Part shown: in pieces, positions 16,104 through 25,060 of the stretch | How positions within the stretch are numbered: position 1 is the first letter of the stretch | Layout: each line of letters begins with the position of its first letter | DNA from: Planctomycetaceae bacterium | GTDB taxonomy: Bacteria; Planctomycetota; Planctomycetia; Planctomycetales; Planctomycetaceae | Direction of reading: 5' to 3' | DNA length: 41,130 bases | NCBI GenBank assembly: GCA_002724315.1 | Contig: PBOJ01000153.1 | Location: 1-41,130 of the forward strand | Made by a program: the position numbers and the translations under genes | The notes under the pieces: model-generated | Databases searched by the model: none | The model's input: the letters and a program-made list of their open reading frames with translations, nothing else | Told to the model about the DNA's origin: nothing

Positions 16104-17381
16104 ATGACTGGCCCATTCAAACTCGCCGCCTGCCTGATCCTGACCGGCCTGGTCGCTGGTCGTGCGATGGCCGCCGGTGAGATCGTCAAGTACGAGTCGC
16201 AGCGGCTGGTTCTGCACACCGATGTCTCACCGGCCACCGCGGCGATACTCCTCCGCGCTTTCGAGTCCGCATGGAAGACCTGGGTGCGTGAGTTCGGCTC
16301 ACCGCCGGCCGGGAATGACGGCAAGCCGCTGCGGATTACCGGTTGCGTGATGGTGGCTCCGGAGAAGTTTTCCGGTGCGGGGCTGCTGCCAAAATCGATC
16401 GAGCGATTCCTTGGCAGCGAGCATCCGGGAAAACACCAGGGGAACCGCTTCTGGATGAAGGATCGGTCCAGCGACTACTACCGCCGCCACCTGATGATCC
16501 ACGAGGCGACTCACTGCTTCATGACGGCCCGTGGCGGGACGATGCTGCCGGTGTGGTACCTGGAGGGGACGGCCGAGTTGTTTGCGACGCATGTCACCGA
16601 CGCGTCGTCTGGCCAATTCCGCTTCGGCGTGATGCCGACCGACACCAGTCAACTGCCCGGCTGGGGTCGGCTGGGGATGTTGCGTCGAGATGTCCGCAGA
16701 GGCCGGTTGCCCCGTTTTGCAATGCTCTCGGGGTTGTGGAAAACCGAGCACGAGAAGATTTCGACCTATGCCTGGTCGTGGGCCTATTGCCGTTTCCTGG
16801 CGTCTCATCCCGTCTACGGGTCCGGTTTTCGGGCACTGGGCAAGCACCTCTCTGACGGGAGGTTCGACGCGGCGTTGGAACGATCGTTCGGTTCCCGTTC
16901 CGATGCGCTGCAGTTCGAGTGGCGACTGGCAGCCCGCGACATGGTGCCCGGTTTCGATTTCCAGCGATCGGCAATCCGGTTCGTGCGGTCCCGGCCCCTG
17001 GAGGCTGACGGGACCCGGACGGTCGTGGTGGCCGACCGGGGTTGGCAGTCGACCGGCGTGCGTGTCGAGAAGGGACGCGGCCTGAAAGTGGTCGCCGACG
17101 GGCGGTTCACCCTCGCGCGGAAACCCAGGCCGTGGATCAGCACCGCCGACGGGATCAGTTTCCGCTACCACGCGGGATTGCCGCTGGGCCGGCTGGTCGG
17201 GGTGGTGCAGCCGGACCGCGTGATATCGGATACGCCGCCACGTGTGGTCTCGCTGGGCCGCGATGGGCGGCTGTTGCCCAGGACGTCGGGGACGCTGTTC
17301 CTCCGCCTGAATGATTTTCTCAGCGAACTGGCCGACAACACCGGGATGGTGACCGTCGAGATCCGGAACGCGAAGCGCTGA
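16104..17381 (+). CDS. Secreted DUF1570-like zinc metallopeptidase
   Basis: A 425-residue secreted protein with a signal peptide (about 1-23, ending AMAAG). The zinc motif is H133-E-A-T-H137, followed by WYLEGTAELFATH with E154 or E158 as third ligand, a gluzincin pattern as in the DUF1570 group common in planctomycetes. The C-terminal third (about 290-425) is beta-rich and unrecognised. The start at 16104 is preferred over 15960 because the signal peptide begins there. Divergent from the TIM-barrel gene and convergent with the next one. Substrates of this family are not known to me. Confidence 0.78.
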   Translation: MTGPFKLAACLILTGLVAGRAMAAGEIVKYESQRLVLHTDVSPATAAILLRAFESAWKTWVREFGSPPAGNDGKPLRITGCVMVAPEKFSGAGLLPKSIERFLGSEHPGKHQGNRFWMKDRSSDYYRRHLMIHEATHCFMTARGGTMLPVWYLEGTAELFATHVTDASSGQFRFGVMPTDTSQLPGWGRLGMLRRDVRRGRLPRFAMLSGLWKTEHEKISTYAWSWAYCRFLASHPVYGSGFRALGKHLSDGRFDAALERSFGSRSDALQFEWRLAARDMVPGFDFQRSAIRFVRSRPLEADGTRTVVVADRGWQSTGVRVEKGRGLKVVADGRFTLARKPRPWISTADGISFRYHAGLPLGRLVGVVQPDRVISDTPPRVVSLGRDGRLLPRTSGTLFLRLNDFLSELADNTGMVTVEIRNAKR

Positions 17382-17382
17382 G

Positions 17383-18567
17383 TCACAGGCACTCGGACAG
17401 CGAGTTCACCAGGTGGTCGATGTCGGCGACGGTGTTGTAGAGGTGACAGGAGATGCGGATGTAGCGGTGCTCGTGCATTGTCGTCACCGGGGTCTCGATC
17501 CCGAATTCCTGCTGCAAGGTTTTCTGGAGCGGGTCGATGTGTCCGTGCCCGGTTTCGGCGGCGGGATCGTTCGGAAGCGGAACGATGGTCATCGGTCCGT
17601 ACCAGCGTTGGCTCTCGGGGGTGGGAGCCTCGAGCCCGGTCAATTCGAGCACCCGGCGGCGGGCCTGGTTGACCAGGTCGTGAGATTGGTCCCGGAACCG
17701 TTGGATCCCGTAGTCTTCCAGAAACGCGATGGCTTCGGGGATGGCCAGCCAACAGGCTGGGTCTCGGGTCCCCCCCCAGGTGAACTCGTCTTTCCAGGAG
17801 GAGTCCCGTCCGCTGACGCTGCCACCCCAGCTGGTGATGGCCGGACGAATACGGTGCTGGTGTCGGCGGCGGACCCACAGGAACCCGCTGCCGAAAGGGG
17901 CCGAGAGCCACTTGTGGCAACTGGCGGTGTAGTAGTCGCAGCCGAGTTGTTCGAGATCCAGTGACAGCATGGCGACTGCGTGTGGACCATCGACGCAGAC
18001 GGGCACCCCGTGCCGTGAGGCCGCCTGGCAGATCATCTCGATCGGCAACGTCGTTGCGGTGGCCGATGTCACGTGGCTGGCGACCAGCAGTCGAGTGCGA
18101 TCGGTGATCGAGGCTGCCAGGTGCTCGACCAGCTGCTCGGCCGAGTCCTCCTCCAGCAGTGGCCAGGGCAGACGTCGGACGACCAGCTCGGCTCCGGCCG
18201 CCTGGCACGTCTTCTGCCACAGCCGCCGGACGGCCCCGTATTCGTGGTCGGTCAGCAGCACCTGGTCTCCGGCTTCCAGTTCGACGCTGCGAGCCACGAT
18301 GTTCATTCCCGCCGTCGCATTGTCGACCAGTACGAGGTCACGAGGGTCGGCTCCCACCAATCGCCCCAGCGCGGCGCACGTCTCGTCGAGCAGTCCTTCG
18401 AGCCGTCGCACGAAGAATTCCATCGGCTGTCTCTGCAGCTCGGCCGTCCACCGTTGCTGGGACTCTCGGACCGGTCGCGGGGCGGGGCCGAACGAGCCGT
18501 GGTTCAGGTAGGTGACGCCGTCGGGGATGTCCCAGGAGTCGGAGATCTCGGGGGGCGGTGCGTTCAT
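17383..18567 (-). CDS. Class V PLP-dependent aminotransferase-fold enzyme
   Basis: A 394-residue PLP enzyme of the class V family close to isopenicillin N epimerase-like proteins. The Schiff-base lysine is K219 in SCHKWLSAP, the cofactor aspartate is D193 with H196 in CVDGPHAV, and the start motif YLNHGSFGPAP is typical of the epimerase-like subgroup. This group includes racemases/epimerases, cysteine desulfurase relatives and lyases, so the reaction is uncertain. The ATG overlaps the stop of the MATE gene as ATGA (18567-18564), implying coupling. The pair could produce and export one metabolite, which is inference. Confidence 0.87.
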   Translation of the reverse strand: MNAPPPEISDSWDIPDGVTYLNHGSFGPAPRPVRESQQRWTAELQRQPMEFFVRRLEGLLDETCAALGRLVGADPRDLVLVDNATAGMNIVARSVELEAGDQVLLTDHEYGAVRRLWQKTCQAAGAELVVRRLPWPLLEEDSAEQLVEHLAASITDRTRLLVASHVTSATATTLPIEMICQAASRHGVPVCVDGPHAVAMLSLDLEQLGCDYYTASCHKWLSAPFGSGFLWVRRRHQHRIRPAITSWGGSVSGRDSSWKDEFTWGGTRDPACWLAIPEAIAFLEDYGIQRFRDQSHDLVNQARRRVLELTGLEAPTPESQRWYGPMTIVPLPNDPAAETGHGHIDPLQKTLQQEFGIETPVTTMHEHRYIRISCHLYNTVADIDHLVNSLSECL

Positions 18568-20012
18568 GTCATCGGAGACGGATTGGAAGCGGGTTCGGGA
18601 ACGGGAGTTTCGGTGGTGGGCAGCAGGTGGGGTTCGAGCACGGTCATCGATTGCCACTTGCCGTCGAGGAATCTCCAGAGGAAACCGAGGGCCAACAGGA
18701 CGATGAAACCGGTGCAGGCGATCCAACCGGTGTGCAGTGTCAGGAGCCCGTTGCGGACCAGGAGCCACGTGGGCAGGACCATCACCAGCCACGCGGCGAC
18801 AAGTGTCAACCACAATCCGAACCGGGTGTCACCGGCTCCACGGATGGCCGAGCTGAAGACGATGATGATCGCATCGAAGAAGGCGTAGACGGCGACGTAT
18901 CTCAGCAGGATCACCGCCATGTCCTGCACCCGTGCGAAGTCCTCCGCGTCGGCCATCGCCGCGTAGGGTAGCAGGAGGATGTCGGGAACGGTGAGGTAGA
19001 GTGCTGAGAAGGCGAGCATGTAGATGGCCGCCAGGACGAAGGCGGTCCAGGTCGTGCGGATCGCCAGGCGTGGTCGGCCCTCGCCCACCCGGCGTCCCAC
19101 CAGTGTCATCACGGCGGTGCCGACACCGAGCATGGGGACGAAGGCCATCGAGTTGATGTTGAACGCGAGGTTGGTGGCGGCCAGTTCGTCGGAACCGAGT
19201 TGCCCGAGCAGCAGCAGAAAGACGGTGAATCCGGCCACGTCGACCAGCGACATCACCCCGTTGGGCACGCCGTACTTGATGAAGCGTCCAAACAGTTCGC
19301 GGTCGAAACTGCGGTTGACCAGCAGTCCGAACTTCTGGACCGTTGCGGGTCGGAACAGTACGACAGCGTAGAGTCCCACGGCTGTGAACTGTGCTGAAAC
19401 GGTTGCGATCGCCGCTCCGGTGATGCCCCAGCCGGGAATCGGCCCGGAACCGAATATCAGCACGTAGTCCAGCCCGATGTTCAGCAGCGACGCGGTGACG
19501 TTGACCCACATCACCACGGTGGTGCGGCCCTGCCCGGTGAAGAATCCCGAAAGCGCGCCGCTGAGCAGAAACGGGAGACTGCCCAGGCAAAGGACTTCGA
19601 GGTAGCGGATTTCGAGTGCCTGGACAGTGGGGTCATGACCACCCCAGGTGAAGATCGTACCGGCCACCGGTGTGACCGCCGCCAACAGCACACCGGCCGC
19701 CAGTGCGAGGTAGATGGCCTGCCAGAGCGAGGCAGCGATTCGGTCGGGACGATGGGCCCCGTCGTACTGGGAGACGAAGGTGTTGGTGTACATCGCGACC
19801 CCGAAGGGAACCGACAGCAGGGTCCAGTGCACCATTGCGGCGGGCATCGCGGCGGCCAGGGCTTCCGGGCTGTGCCAGGTCAGGAAGATCCGATCCACGA
19901 CGTACATCAGCGTGACGGAGCCCGAGCTGATGACCAGCGGCAGGGCGACCCGCAGCAGTTCCCGGAGGCTGCCCGGAGCCGGTTCGGGTGGCGAACTGTT
20001 TCCGGTCGTCAC
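18564..20012 (-). CDS. MATE-family multidrug/metabolite efflux transporter
   Basis: A 482-residue inner-membrane protein with about 12 hydrophobic helices. The N-terminal pattern RELLRVALPLVISSGSVTLMYVVDRIFL and the repeated half from about residue 245 (FGRFIKYGVPNGVMSLVDVAGF) show the two-fold MATE layout, as do the STALLNIGLDY-like and MALVGRRVGEGRP-like segments. Expected to export cationic or small organic compounds with H+ or Na+. The start is a GTG at 20012. Probable promoter lies in 20013-20100 but no clear element was found. It is upstream of, and coupled to, the PLP enzyme. Confidence 0.92.
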   Translation of the reverse strand: MTTGNSSPPEPAPGSLRELLRVALPLVISSGSVTLMYVVDRIFLTWHSPEALAAAMPAAMVHWTLLSVPFGVAMYTNTFVSQYDGAHRPDRIAASLWQAIYLALAAGVLLAAVTPVAGTIFTWGGHDPTVQALEIRYLEVLCLGSLPFLLSGALSGFFTGQGRTTVVMWVNVTASLLNIGLDYVLIFGSGPIPGWGITGAAIATVSAQFTAVGLYAVVLFRPATVQKFGLLVNRSFDRELFGRFIKYGVPNGVMSLVDVAGFTVFLLLLGQLGSDELAATNLAFNINSMAFVPMLGVGTAVMTLVGRRVGEGRPRLAIRTTWTAFVLAAIYMLAFSALYLTVPDILLLPYAAMADAEDFARVQDMAVILLRYVAVYAFFDAIIIVFSSAIRGAGDTRFGLWLTLVAAWLVMVLPTWLLVRNGLLTLHTGWIACTGFIVLLALGFLWRFLDGKWQSMTVLEPHLLPTTETPVPEPASNPSPMT

Positions 20013-20151
20013 GTCCGTACAGCTCCTGCTGTGCCCGACGGCAATGACTGGTTGCGAGAATCGTCGGAGGGCACTCGTGCGAAGTCGCTAGGTTAGAAGG
20101 GTGGTGGGGCCGGGTAAAGGAGAGTACCCCGGTGCTGCCGGACGCGGCTCG

Positions 20152-20180
20152 TTGCGAAGGCGGTGGGCAGCCGCTAGTTT
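20152..20180 (+). promoter_or_regulatory. Promoter of the SASA-type esterase gene
   Basis: TTGCGA (20152-20157) and TAGTTT (20175-20180) are separated by 17 bases, 60 bases before the ATG at 20241. Confidence 0.5.
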
Positions 20181-20240
20181 GCTCTGTGCGCCGGTTCCAG
20201 GGGCCGGGGCCCTCTTCTCGACGACACCCGGAGACTCACC

Positions 20241-21701
20241 ATGTTCTTGCTGCCGCTGCGGTGCCGCATTCTCTCCGGATTGGCGTTGCTGGTTGCAGTG
20301 GTTGTCGTGCCCGCCGCGGCTTGGGGCGAGGCCCGGCTGGCGACCGTCTTTGCTGACCACATGGTGTTGCAGAGGGGACGTGCCGTTCCAGTGTGGGGGA
20401 CGGCGGCCGCCGGCGAACAGGTCGGCGTTTCGATCGGCAAGCGGACCGGTTCGACAAAAGCCGATGCGGCCGGACGGTGGAAGGTGGTGCTGGAGGCGAT
20501 GCCGGCCGGAGGACCGCACCAGCTGGTCATTCGGGCGACCAACACACTGACGGTCTCCGACGTGCTGGTCGGTGAGGTCTGGCTGGCCAGTGGACAGAGC
20601 AACATGGCGATGCCGGTCCGGCGTTGCCGCGATGCGAAGACTGAACAGGAGGCGGCCAACTTCCCGAAGATCCGGATGTTCACCGTCAAGCGGTCAGCCA
20701 GGCTGGCGCCCCAGGCCGATTGCCAGGGCCGGTGGCAGGTCTGCAGCCCGAAGACGGTGGGAGGGTTTTCCGGTGCCGCCTACTTCTTCGGACGTCGCCT
20801 GCACGCCGAACTCGGTGTCCCGGTGGGCCTGATCAACTCGTCCTGGGGTGGTACGGCGATCGAGGCCTGGACCAGCCTCGACGTGCAGAAACAGGACAGT
20901 CGCCTGGCGAGTGTCTTTGCTCCGTGGAAGAACAAGCCCAAGGCCAACCGCAACAAGCCCGCCAATCTTTTCAACGGCATGATCCAGCCCCTGGTCGGCT
21001 ACGGCATCCGGGGTGCGATCTGGTACCAGGGCGAGAGAAACTCGAAGTCGATTTCCTCGGCCCGGCTCTACCGGCACCAGTTGCCGCTGTTGATCAGCGA
21101 CTGGCGGAAGCGGTGGGGGCAGGGGGGACCGGAGAATTTCCCGTTCTTCTGGGTCCAGTTGCCCAATTTCAAGGCCCGGCAGGTGGATCCGAACCGAGTC
21201 ACGTCGTGGGCGGTGATGCGGGAGAGCATGCAGCAGGTGTTGAAACTGCCGGCCACCGGAATGGCCGTGACGATCGACGTGGGGGAGGCTCGTGACATCC
21301 ATCCGAAGAACAAGCAGGATGTCGGCCACCGCCTGGCCCAGGTGGCGCTGGCGGCGGCATACAAGAAGGAACTGGTCGCGATGGGTCCGTTGATGCGGTC
21401 GGTGACGATCGAGGATTCCCGCGTCCGGGTTCAGTTTGACCACGTGGGAGAGAAGCTGGTCGTGCGGGGCAAGCAGCAGCTGGTCAAGGGGTTTGCTCTG
21501 GCCGGTCCTGACAAGGTGTTCCATTCGGCTGTGGCGCGGGTCAAGGACAACACCGTCGTGGTGGAGTCGAAAGAGGTCCCCGACCCGATCGCCGTACGGT
21601 ACGCATTTGCCGACAACCCGGAGGTCAATCTCTACAACTCCGATGGAATTCCCGCGGCCCCGTTCCGGACCGATGACTGGGAACCGGACGCAGGACCCTG
21701 A
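20241..21701 (+). CDS. Secreted sialate O-acetylesterase-family hydrolase
   Basis: A 486-residue secreted SGNH-like hydrolase of the SASA family. A signal peptide covers about residues 1-30. The nucleophile motif is GQSNM (118-122), preceded by the ASGQS context and an N-terminal beta-sandwich (about 31-105, MVLQRGRAVPVWGTA). Later blocks are NSSWGGTAIEAW, GAIWYQGERN and a D-x-H-like element DIHPKNK near residue 352, which may supply the catalytic acid and histidine. The family removes O-acetyl groups from sialic acids or acetylated polysaccharides. GGAG (20230-20233) precedes the start. The prenyltransferase-fold gene follows 30 bases later. Confidence 0.9.
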   Translation: MFLLPLRCRILSGLALLVAVVVVPAAAWGEARLATVFADHMVLQRGRAVPVWGTAAAGEQVGVSIGKRTGSTKADAAGRWKVVLEAMPAGGPHQLVIRATNTLTVSDVLVGEVWLASGQSNMAMPVRRCRDAKTEQEAANFPKIRMFTVKRSARLAPQADCQGRWQVCSPKTVGGFSGAAYFFGRRLHAELGVPVGLINSSWGGTAIEAWTSLDVQKQDSRLASVFAPWKNKPKANRNKPANLFNGMIQPLVGYGIRGAIWYQGERNSKSISSARLYRHQLPLLISDWRKRWGQGGPENFPFFWVQLPNFKARQVDPNRVTSWAVMRESMQQVLKLPATGMAVTIDVGEARDIHPKNKQDVGHRLAQVALAAAYKKELVAMGPLMRSVTIEDSRVRVQFDHVGEKLVVRGKQQLVKGFALAGPDKVFHSAVARVKDNTVVVESKEVPDPIAVRYAFADNPEVNLYNSDGIPAAPFRTDDWEPDAGP

Positions 21702-21731
21702 CCCGGTCGCTGTGGGCCACTGGACAAAAAC

Positions 21732-22667
21732 GTGACGCCTGACGAACCCTACCTGCTGCGGCTGAGCAATCGGTTGGCGACCGGCCTGTTGTCGATGGCC
21801 CCGGAACGCAAGGACCGTCATCGCGGGTTCCTGTTGGCCCAGCAATTGCCCGACGGGGGGTTTCGTGGTCGCGAGGGCGATTCGGACCTCTACTACACCA
21901 GCTTCGCCGTCCGCGGCCTGTCGATGCTCGGTGGGCTGGGTGAGGCCGAGTGTGAGAGCATTGGCCGTTACGTGCTGGCTTGCCGCTCGCAGGAACTCTC
22001 GGTCATCGATCTCGTCAGCTGGCTCTACAGTGGGCTGGTCGTGCAGTTGGCCGGGGGTCCCGATCCGTTGTCGGGAGCTCCCGAGACGTTCGTTGACGCA
22101 ATCGCCGAGTCGCTGGAGAGCACCCGGACGGCTGATGGGGGTTACGCTCGAACAACCGAGGGAGCGGCCGGCAGCACCTACCACTCGTTCATGGTTGCCC
22201 TGGCCTACGAGTTGCTGGGCCGGACGGTGCCCGATCCGAACCGGATGATCCAGTTCGTGTACGACCGCCAGCGTGACGACGGTGGCTTCGTCGAGATTTC
22301 CCCGATGAAGCGGAGTGGAACCAACCCCACCGCGGCGGCGGTGGCGTTGCTGGTGATGCTCGGCGGGATGGACGATGAACTCCGGGACGATGTCGGCGAA
22401 TTCCTGGGCATCGTCAAGGGAGACGAGGGCGGTTTCCTGGCCAACACGCGAATCCCTTTCAGCGACGGGCTCTCGACGTTCACCGGGCTGTTGACCGTAC
22501 AGGACCTGGAATTGGAGGGGGTGTTGCGGCCCGAGAGGGCCGAGGCGTTCATTGCCGGCGAGCTGGAGTTTCCAACCGGGGGGTTTCGCGGCGCGGCGTG
22601 GGACACCCAGGCCGATGTCGAGTACACCTTCTACGGGCTGGGGACGCTGGCGCTGCTGTGTCGCTGA
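21732..22667 (+). CDS. Prenyltransferase/squalene-cyclase-fold protein
   Basis: A 311-residue protein with repeated alpha/alpha toroid units. QQLPDGGFRGREGDSDLYYTSFAVRGL, ADGGYARTTEGAAGSTYHSF and DDGGFVEISPMKRSGTNPTAAAV show the recurring [DG]GGF..tyta pattern of the beta subunit of protein prenyltransferases and squalene cyclases. There is no signal peptide. The zinc and prenyl sites of true geranylgeranyl transferases are not obvious, so it may be a toroid scaffold rather than a prenyltransferase. The start is a GTG at 21732, 30 bases after the esterase gene, so one transcript is likely. Confidence 0.72.
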   Translation: MTPDEPYLLRLSNRLATGLLSMAPERKDRHRGFLLAQQLPDGGFRGREGDSDLYYTSFAVRGLSMLGGLGEAECESIGRYVLACRSQELSVIDLVSWLYSGLVVQLAGGPDPLSGAPETFVDAIAESLESTRTADGGYARTTEGAAGSTYHSFMVALAYELLGRTVPDPNRMIQFVYDRQRDDGGFVEISPMKRSGTNPTAAAVALLVMLGGMDDELRDDVGEFLGIVKGDEGGFLANTRIPFSDGLSTFTGLLTVQDLELEGVLRPERAEAFIAGELEFPTGGFRGAAWDTQADVEYTFYGLGTLALLCR

Positions 22668-22671
22668 TTGC

Positions 22672-23769
22672 CTAGAAGAACAGCCGCAGTTGCCCCGAGG
22701 TCGGTGTGGGGGGGCGGAAGGAATCCCCCGAGAGCGGTGGGAGCCGCTGGTCGAGCCCATGCCGTGCGGCGAAGACCTCGAAGGTGCTGCGAATCTGTTC
22801 GGCCAGGGGCCCCGTGCCGCGCATCCGTCGGCCGAACTGCGTGTCGCTGAGTTGGCCGTCGCGCACACTGCGGATCCGTCCGAGCACGCGTTCGGCCGCA
22901 TCGGGCAGGGTGCGGGAGACCCAGTCGACGAATACGGTTTCGACGGCCAACGGTAATCTGAGCATCTGCCACGACGCGGAACGGGCTCCGGCGTCGGCGG
23001 CGGCTTTGAGGATTGCGGGGACCTCGCTGTCGGTCAGGCCCGGGATGATCGGTGCCAGCATCACCCGAACGGGGATGCCGGCTTCCGAGAGCGTGGCGAT
23101 TGTCCGCAGCCGCGCCTCGGGGGAGCTGGTGCGGGGTTCGAGTTTTCGAGCGAGGCCGGCGTCGAGGGTGGTGAGGCTGAGTGAAACGCTGACGGCGGCA
23201 TGTCGGTTGAGTTGTTCGAGCAGATCGAGGTCGCGGACCAGCATCGCGTTCTTGGTGATCAGGCCGATCGGTTGCCGTGCCTCGGCAGCGACCTCCAGGC
23301 ATCCTCGCGTCAGTTTCAGCGTGCGTTCGATGGGCTGGTAACAGTCGGTGACGCCCGAGAAGGCGATCGTGGCCGGCTCCCATCCGGGCCGGTTCAACCA
23401 GTCACGGAACAGGTCGGCAGCCTGGTGCTTGACGACGATGCGGGTCTCGAAGTCGAGTCCCGCATCGAATCCGAGAAACTCGTGGCTGGGACGGGCGTAG
23501 CAATAGGCACAGCCGTGTTCGCAACCCCGATAGGGATTGAGGCTGTAGGTGAAGGGAATGTCGGGGCTGTCGTTGCGGCTGACGATCGAGCGGGACGAGT
23601 CGGCGAGGAATTCGGTGCGGGGACCCCGTTGAGAGTCCGGTTCGCCGGATCCGTCACCGTCCGCGGCTTCGGCTTCGGGGTCGGGAACCACCTCGAGGGG
23701 AACGAAGCGGTTTTGCGGTCGCAGATCGGTGCCCCGGCCTCGGGGCGGTCCGGGGGCGGGGTGGTTCAC
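22672..23769 (-). CDS. PA0069-family radical SAM protein
   Basis: A 365-residue radical SAM protein. The iron-sulfur cluster motif is C83-x3-C87-x2-C90 in RGCEHGCAYCYA, and the SPL-like sequence SLNPYRGCEHGCAYCYARPSH is that of the PA0069 family, related to spore photoproduct lyase. Later blocks include KLTRGCLEVAAEARQPIGLITKN and MLAPIIPGLTDSE. The N-terminal about 60 residues are charged and unconserved-looking. The reaction is unknown to me. The start is GTG at 23769. It converges with the toroid gene with 4 bases between. Confidence 0.9.
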   Translation of the reverse strand: MNHPAPGPPRGRGTDLRPQNRFVPLEVVPDPEAEAADGDGSGEPDSQRGPRTEFLADSSRSIVSRNDSPDIPFTYSLNPYRGCEHGCAYCYARPSHEFLGFDAGLDFETRIVVKHQAADLFRDWLNRPGWEPATIAFSGVTDCYQPIERTLKLTRGCLEVAAEARQPIGLITKNAMLVRDLDLLEQLNRHAAVSVSLSLTTLDAGLARKLEPRTSSPEARLRTIATLSEAGIPVRVMLAPIIPGLTDSEVPAILKAAADAGARSASWQMLRLPLAVETVFVDWVSRTLPDAAERVLGRIRSVRDGQLSDTQFGRRMRGTGPLAEQIRSTFEVFAARHGLDQRLPPLSGDSFRPPTPTSGQLRLFF

Positions 23770-24089
23770 GGCGTTGTCTCGCGGACGGACGAACTGGTCG
23801 CTGCGGAAGGGAAGCCCGGAGCTGGTTGGGTTGTACCCGATGCCGGAGTGCGGTCAATGGTCTCGGGAACGCAGGGGGTTGACTCGGCTGGAGCGATCCG
23901 GGTAGATTTTCGGGAAGGAGAGGTCCGCTGGAGGTGGACCGGAACGTTTTGCAGAGAACGGGAGAAAACGGAGTTTCCCACACCGCTTTTGACGCTCACG
24001 ACAACTCCGATCGATGGGCCCTTGTGGTTTTGTGCCGCGTGGCTGGTTGGTCGTTGCAGGTGAGGCGTGGCATGGGGGCATGAGGCTCG
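23770..24089. other. Intergenic stretch with one promoter and a leader hairpin
   Basis: This 320-base gap lies between the radical SAM gene and ispE. It holds the promoter listed at 23879-23908. It also holds an 8-bp imperfect hairpin GGTCC...GGACC (23922-23940) in the leader. No credible gene is seen. Confidence 0.5.
23879..23908 (+). promoter_or_regulatory. Promoter of the ispE-spoVG unit
   Basis: TTGACT (23879-23884) and TAGATT (23903-23908) are separated by 18 bases. The -10 is about 180 bases before ispE, giving a long leader. Confidence 0.5.
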
Positions 24090-24980
24090 ATGCTGATCCG
24101 CCAAGACGGCGCAGCGCTGAGGGTTGATGCCCCGGCCAAGCTGAACCTGTTCCTGGAAGTCCTGGGTAAGCGAGAGGATGGGTTTCATGAGTTGGAAACA
24201 CTCATGGTCACGATCTCGCTGCATGACACTCTGCGTTTCACGGAGGAACCCACACCAGAGATTCGGCTGCGTTGCCATGGCCGGGGTGTCGTCGACGGGA
24301 CGGTGCCTTCAGGTGATGGCAATCTCGTCGTCCGTGCGGCTCGGCTTTTGCAGGAGCATTCGGGCACCTCTCGGGGTGTGACGGTTGACCTGTGGAAGCG
24401 GATCCCGGTGTCGGCGGGCCTGGCGGGTGGATCGACCGACGCGGCGGCCACCTTGGTGGCGCTCGACCGGCTGTGGGAGCTGGGCTTGGCGGCCGAGGAG
24501 CTGCTGACGCTGGCTGCTCGTTTGGGCAGCGACGTGTCTTTTTTCGTTCGAGGTATTCCGGCGGCAATCTGTCGGGGCCGCGGCGAGAAGATTCACCCGG
24601 TCGAACGGCCGTTGGGGGTGCCGGTTGTCGTTTCGCGTCCGGCCAGCGGATTGTCGACGGCCGAGGTCTACCGGCATTGCCAGGTCAGCTCTCGTCCCCT
24701 GTCGGTTCAGCCGCTGGTTGATTCGCTGGCCGACGGTCGGCTGACCGCCGCTTCGAGGTTTCTCCACAACTCTCTGCAACAGACTGCGACAACCCTGAAT
24801 TCGGAGGTCACCGACCTGATCACTCGATTGGATCGTCAGCCCGTGGTGGCGTCGGCGATGACCGGCAGTGGGACGGCCTGTTTCGGGCTGTGTTCCAGCG
24901 ACCGGTTGGCCCGGCGCATCTCCAGGCGGTTGTGCGGCACGGGAGTGCCGTGGGCAACGGCGGTGCGGGCGGGAGTGTGA
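24090..24980 (+). CDS. ispE: 4-diphosphocytidyl-2-C-methyl-D-erythritol kinase
   Basis: A 296-residue GHMP-family kinase. It phosphorylates the 2-hydroxyl of CDP-methylerythritol in the MEP pathway of isoprenoid synthesis. PAKLNLFLEVLGKREDGFHE (15-34) is the substrate-site N-terminus. The ATP-binding GHMP loop is PVSAGLAGGSTDAAA (106-120), and GSDVSFF (147-153) carries the conserved acid. The C-terminal motif MTGSGTACFGL matches the third GHMP motif. Its length and order are standard. It lies 80 bases before spoVG, a pairing kept in many bacteria. Confidence 0.96.
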   Translation: MLIRQDGAALRVDAPAKLNLFLEVLGKREDGFHELETLMVTISLHDTLRFTEEPTPEIRLRCHGRGVVDGTVPSGDGNLVVRAARLLQEHSGTSRGVTVDLWKRIPVSAGLAGGSTDAAATLVALDRLWELGLAAEELLTLAARLGSDVSFFVRGIPAAICRGRGEKIHPVERPLGVPVVVSRPASGLSTAEVYRHCQVSSRPLSVQPLVDSLADGRLTAASRFLHNSLQQTATTLNSEVTDLITRLDRQPVVASAMTGSGTACFGLCSSDRLARRISRRLCGTGVPWATAVRAGV

Positions 24981-25060
24981 GTGTGGCTCGACACGACATG
25001 AGCAGGCAGGTGATCACCGGACGGAGGGGAAGCTGAGGAGTAGCGACAAGGAGGACAACA

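Noticed and set aside
20694..22901. Open frame of 735 codons on the minus strand
   Set aside because: It lies antisense to the esterase and toroid genes, has no signal, domain or ribosome-binding site, and reflects high G+C codon bias.
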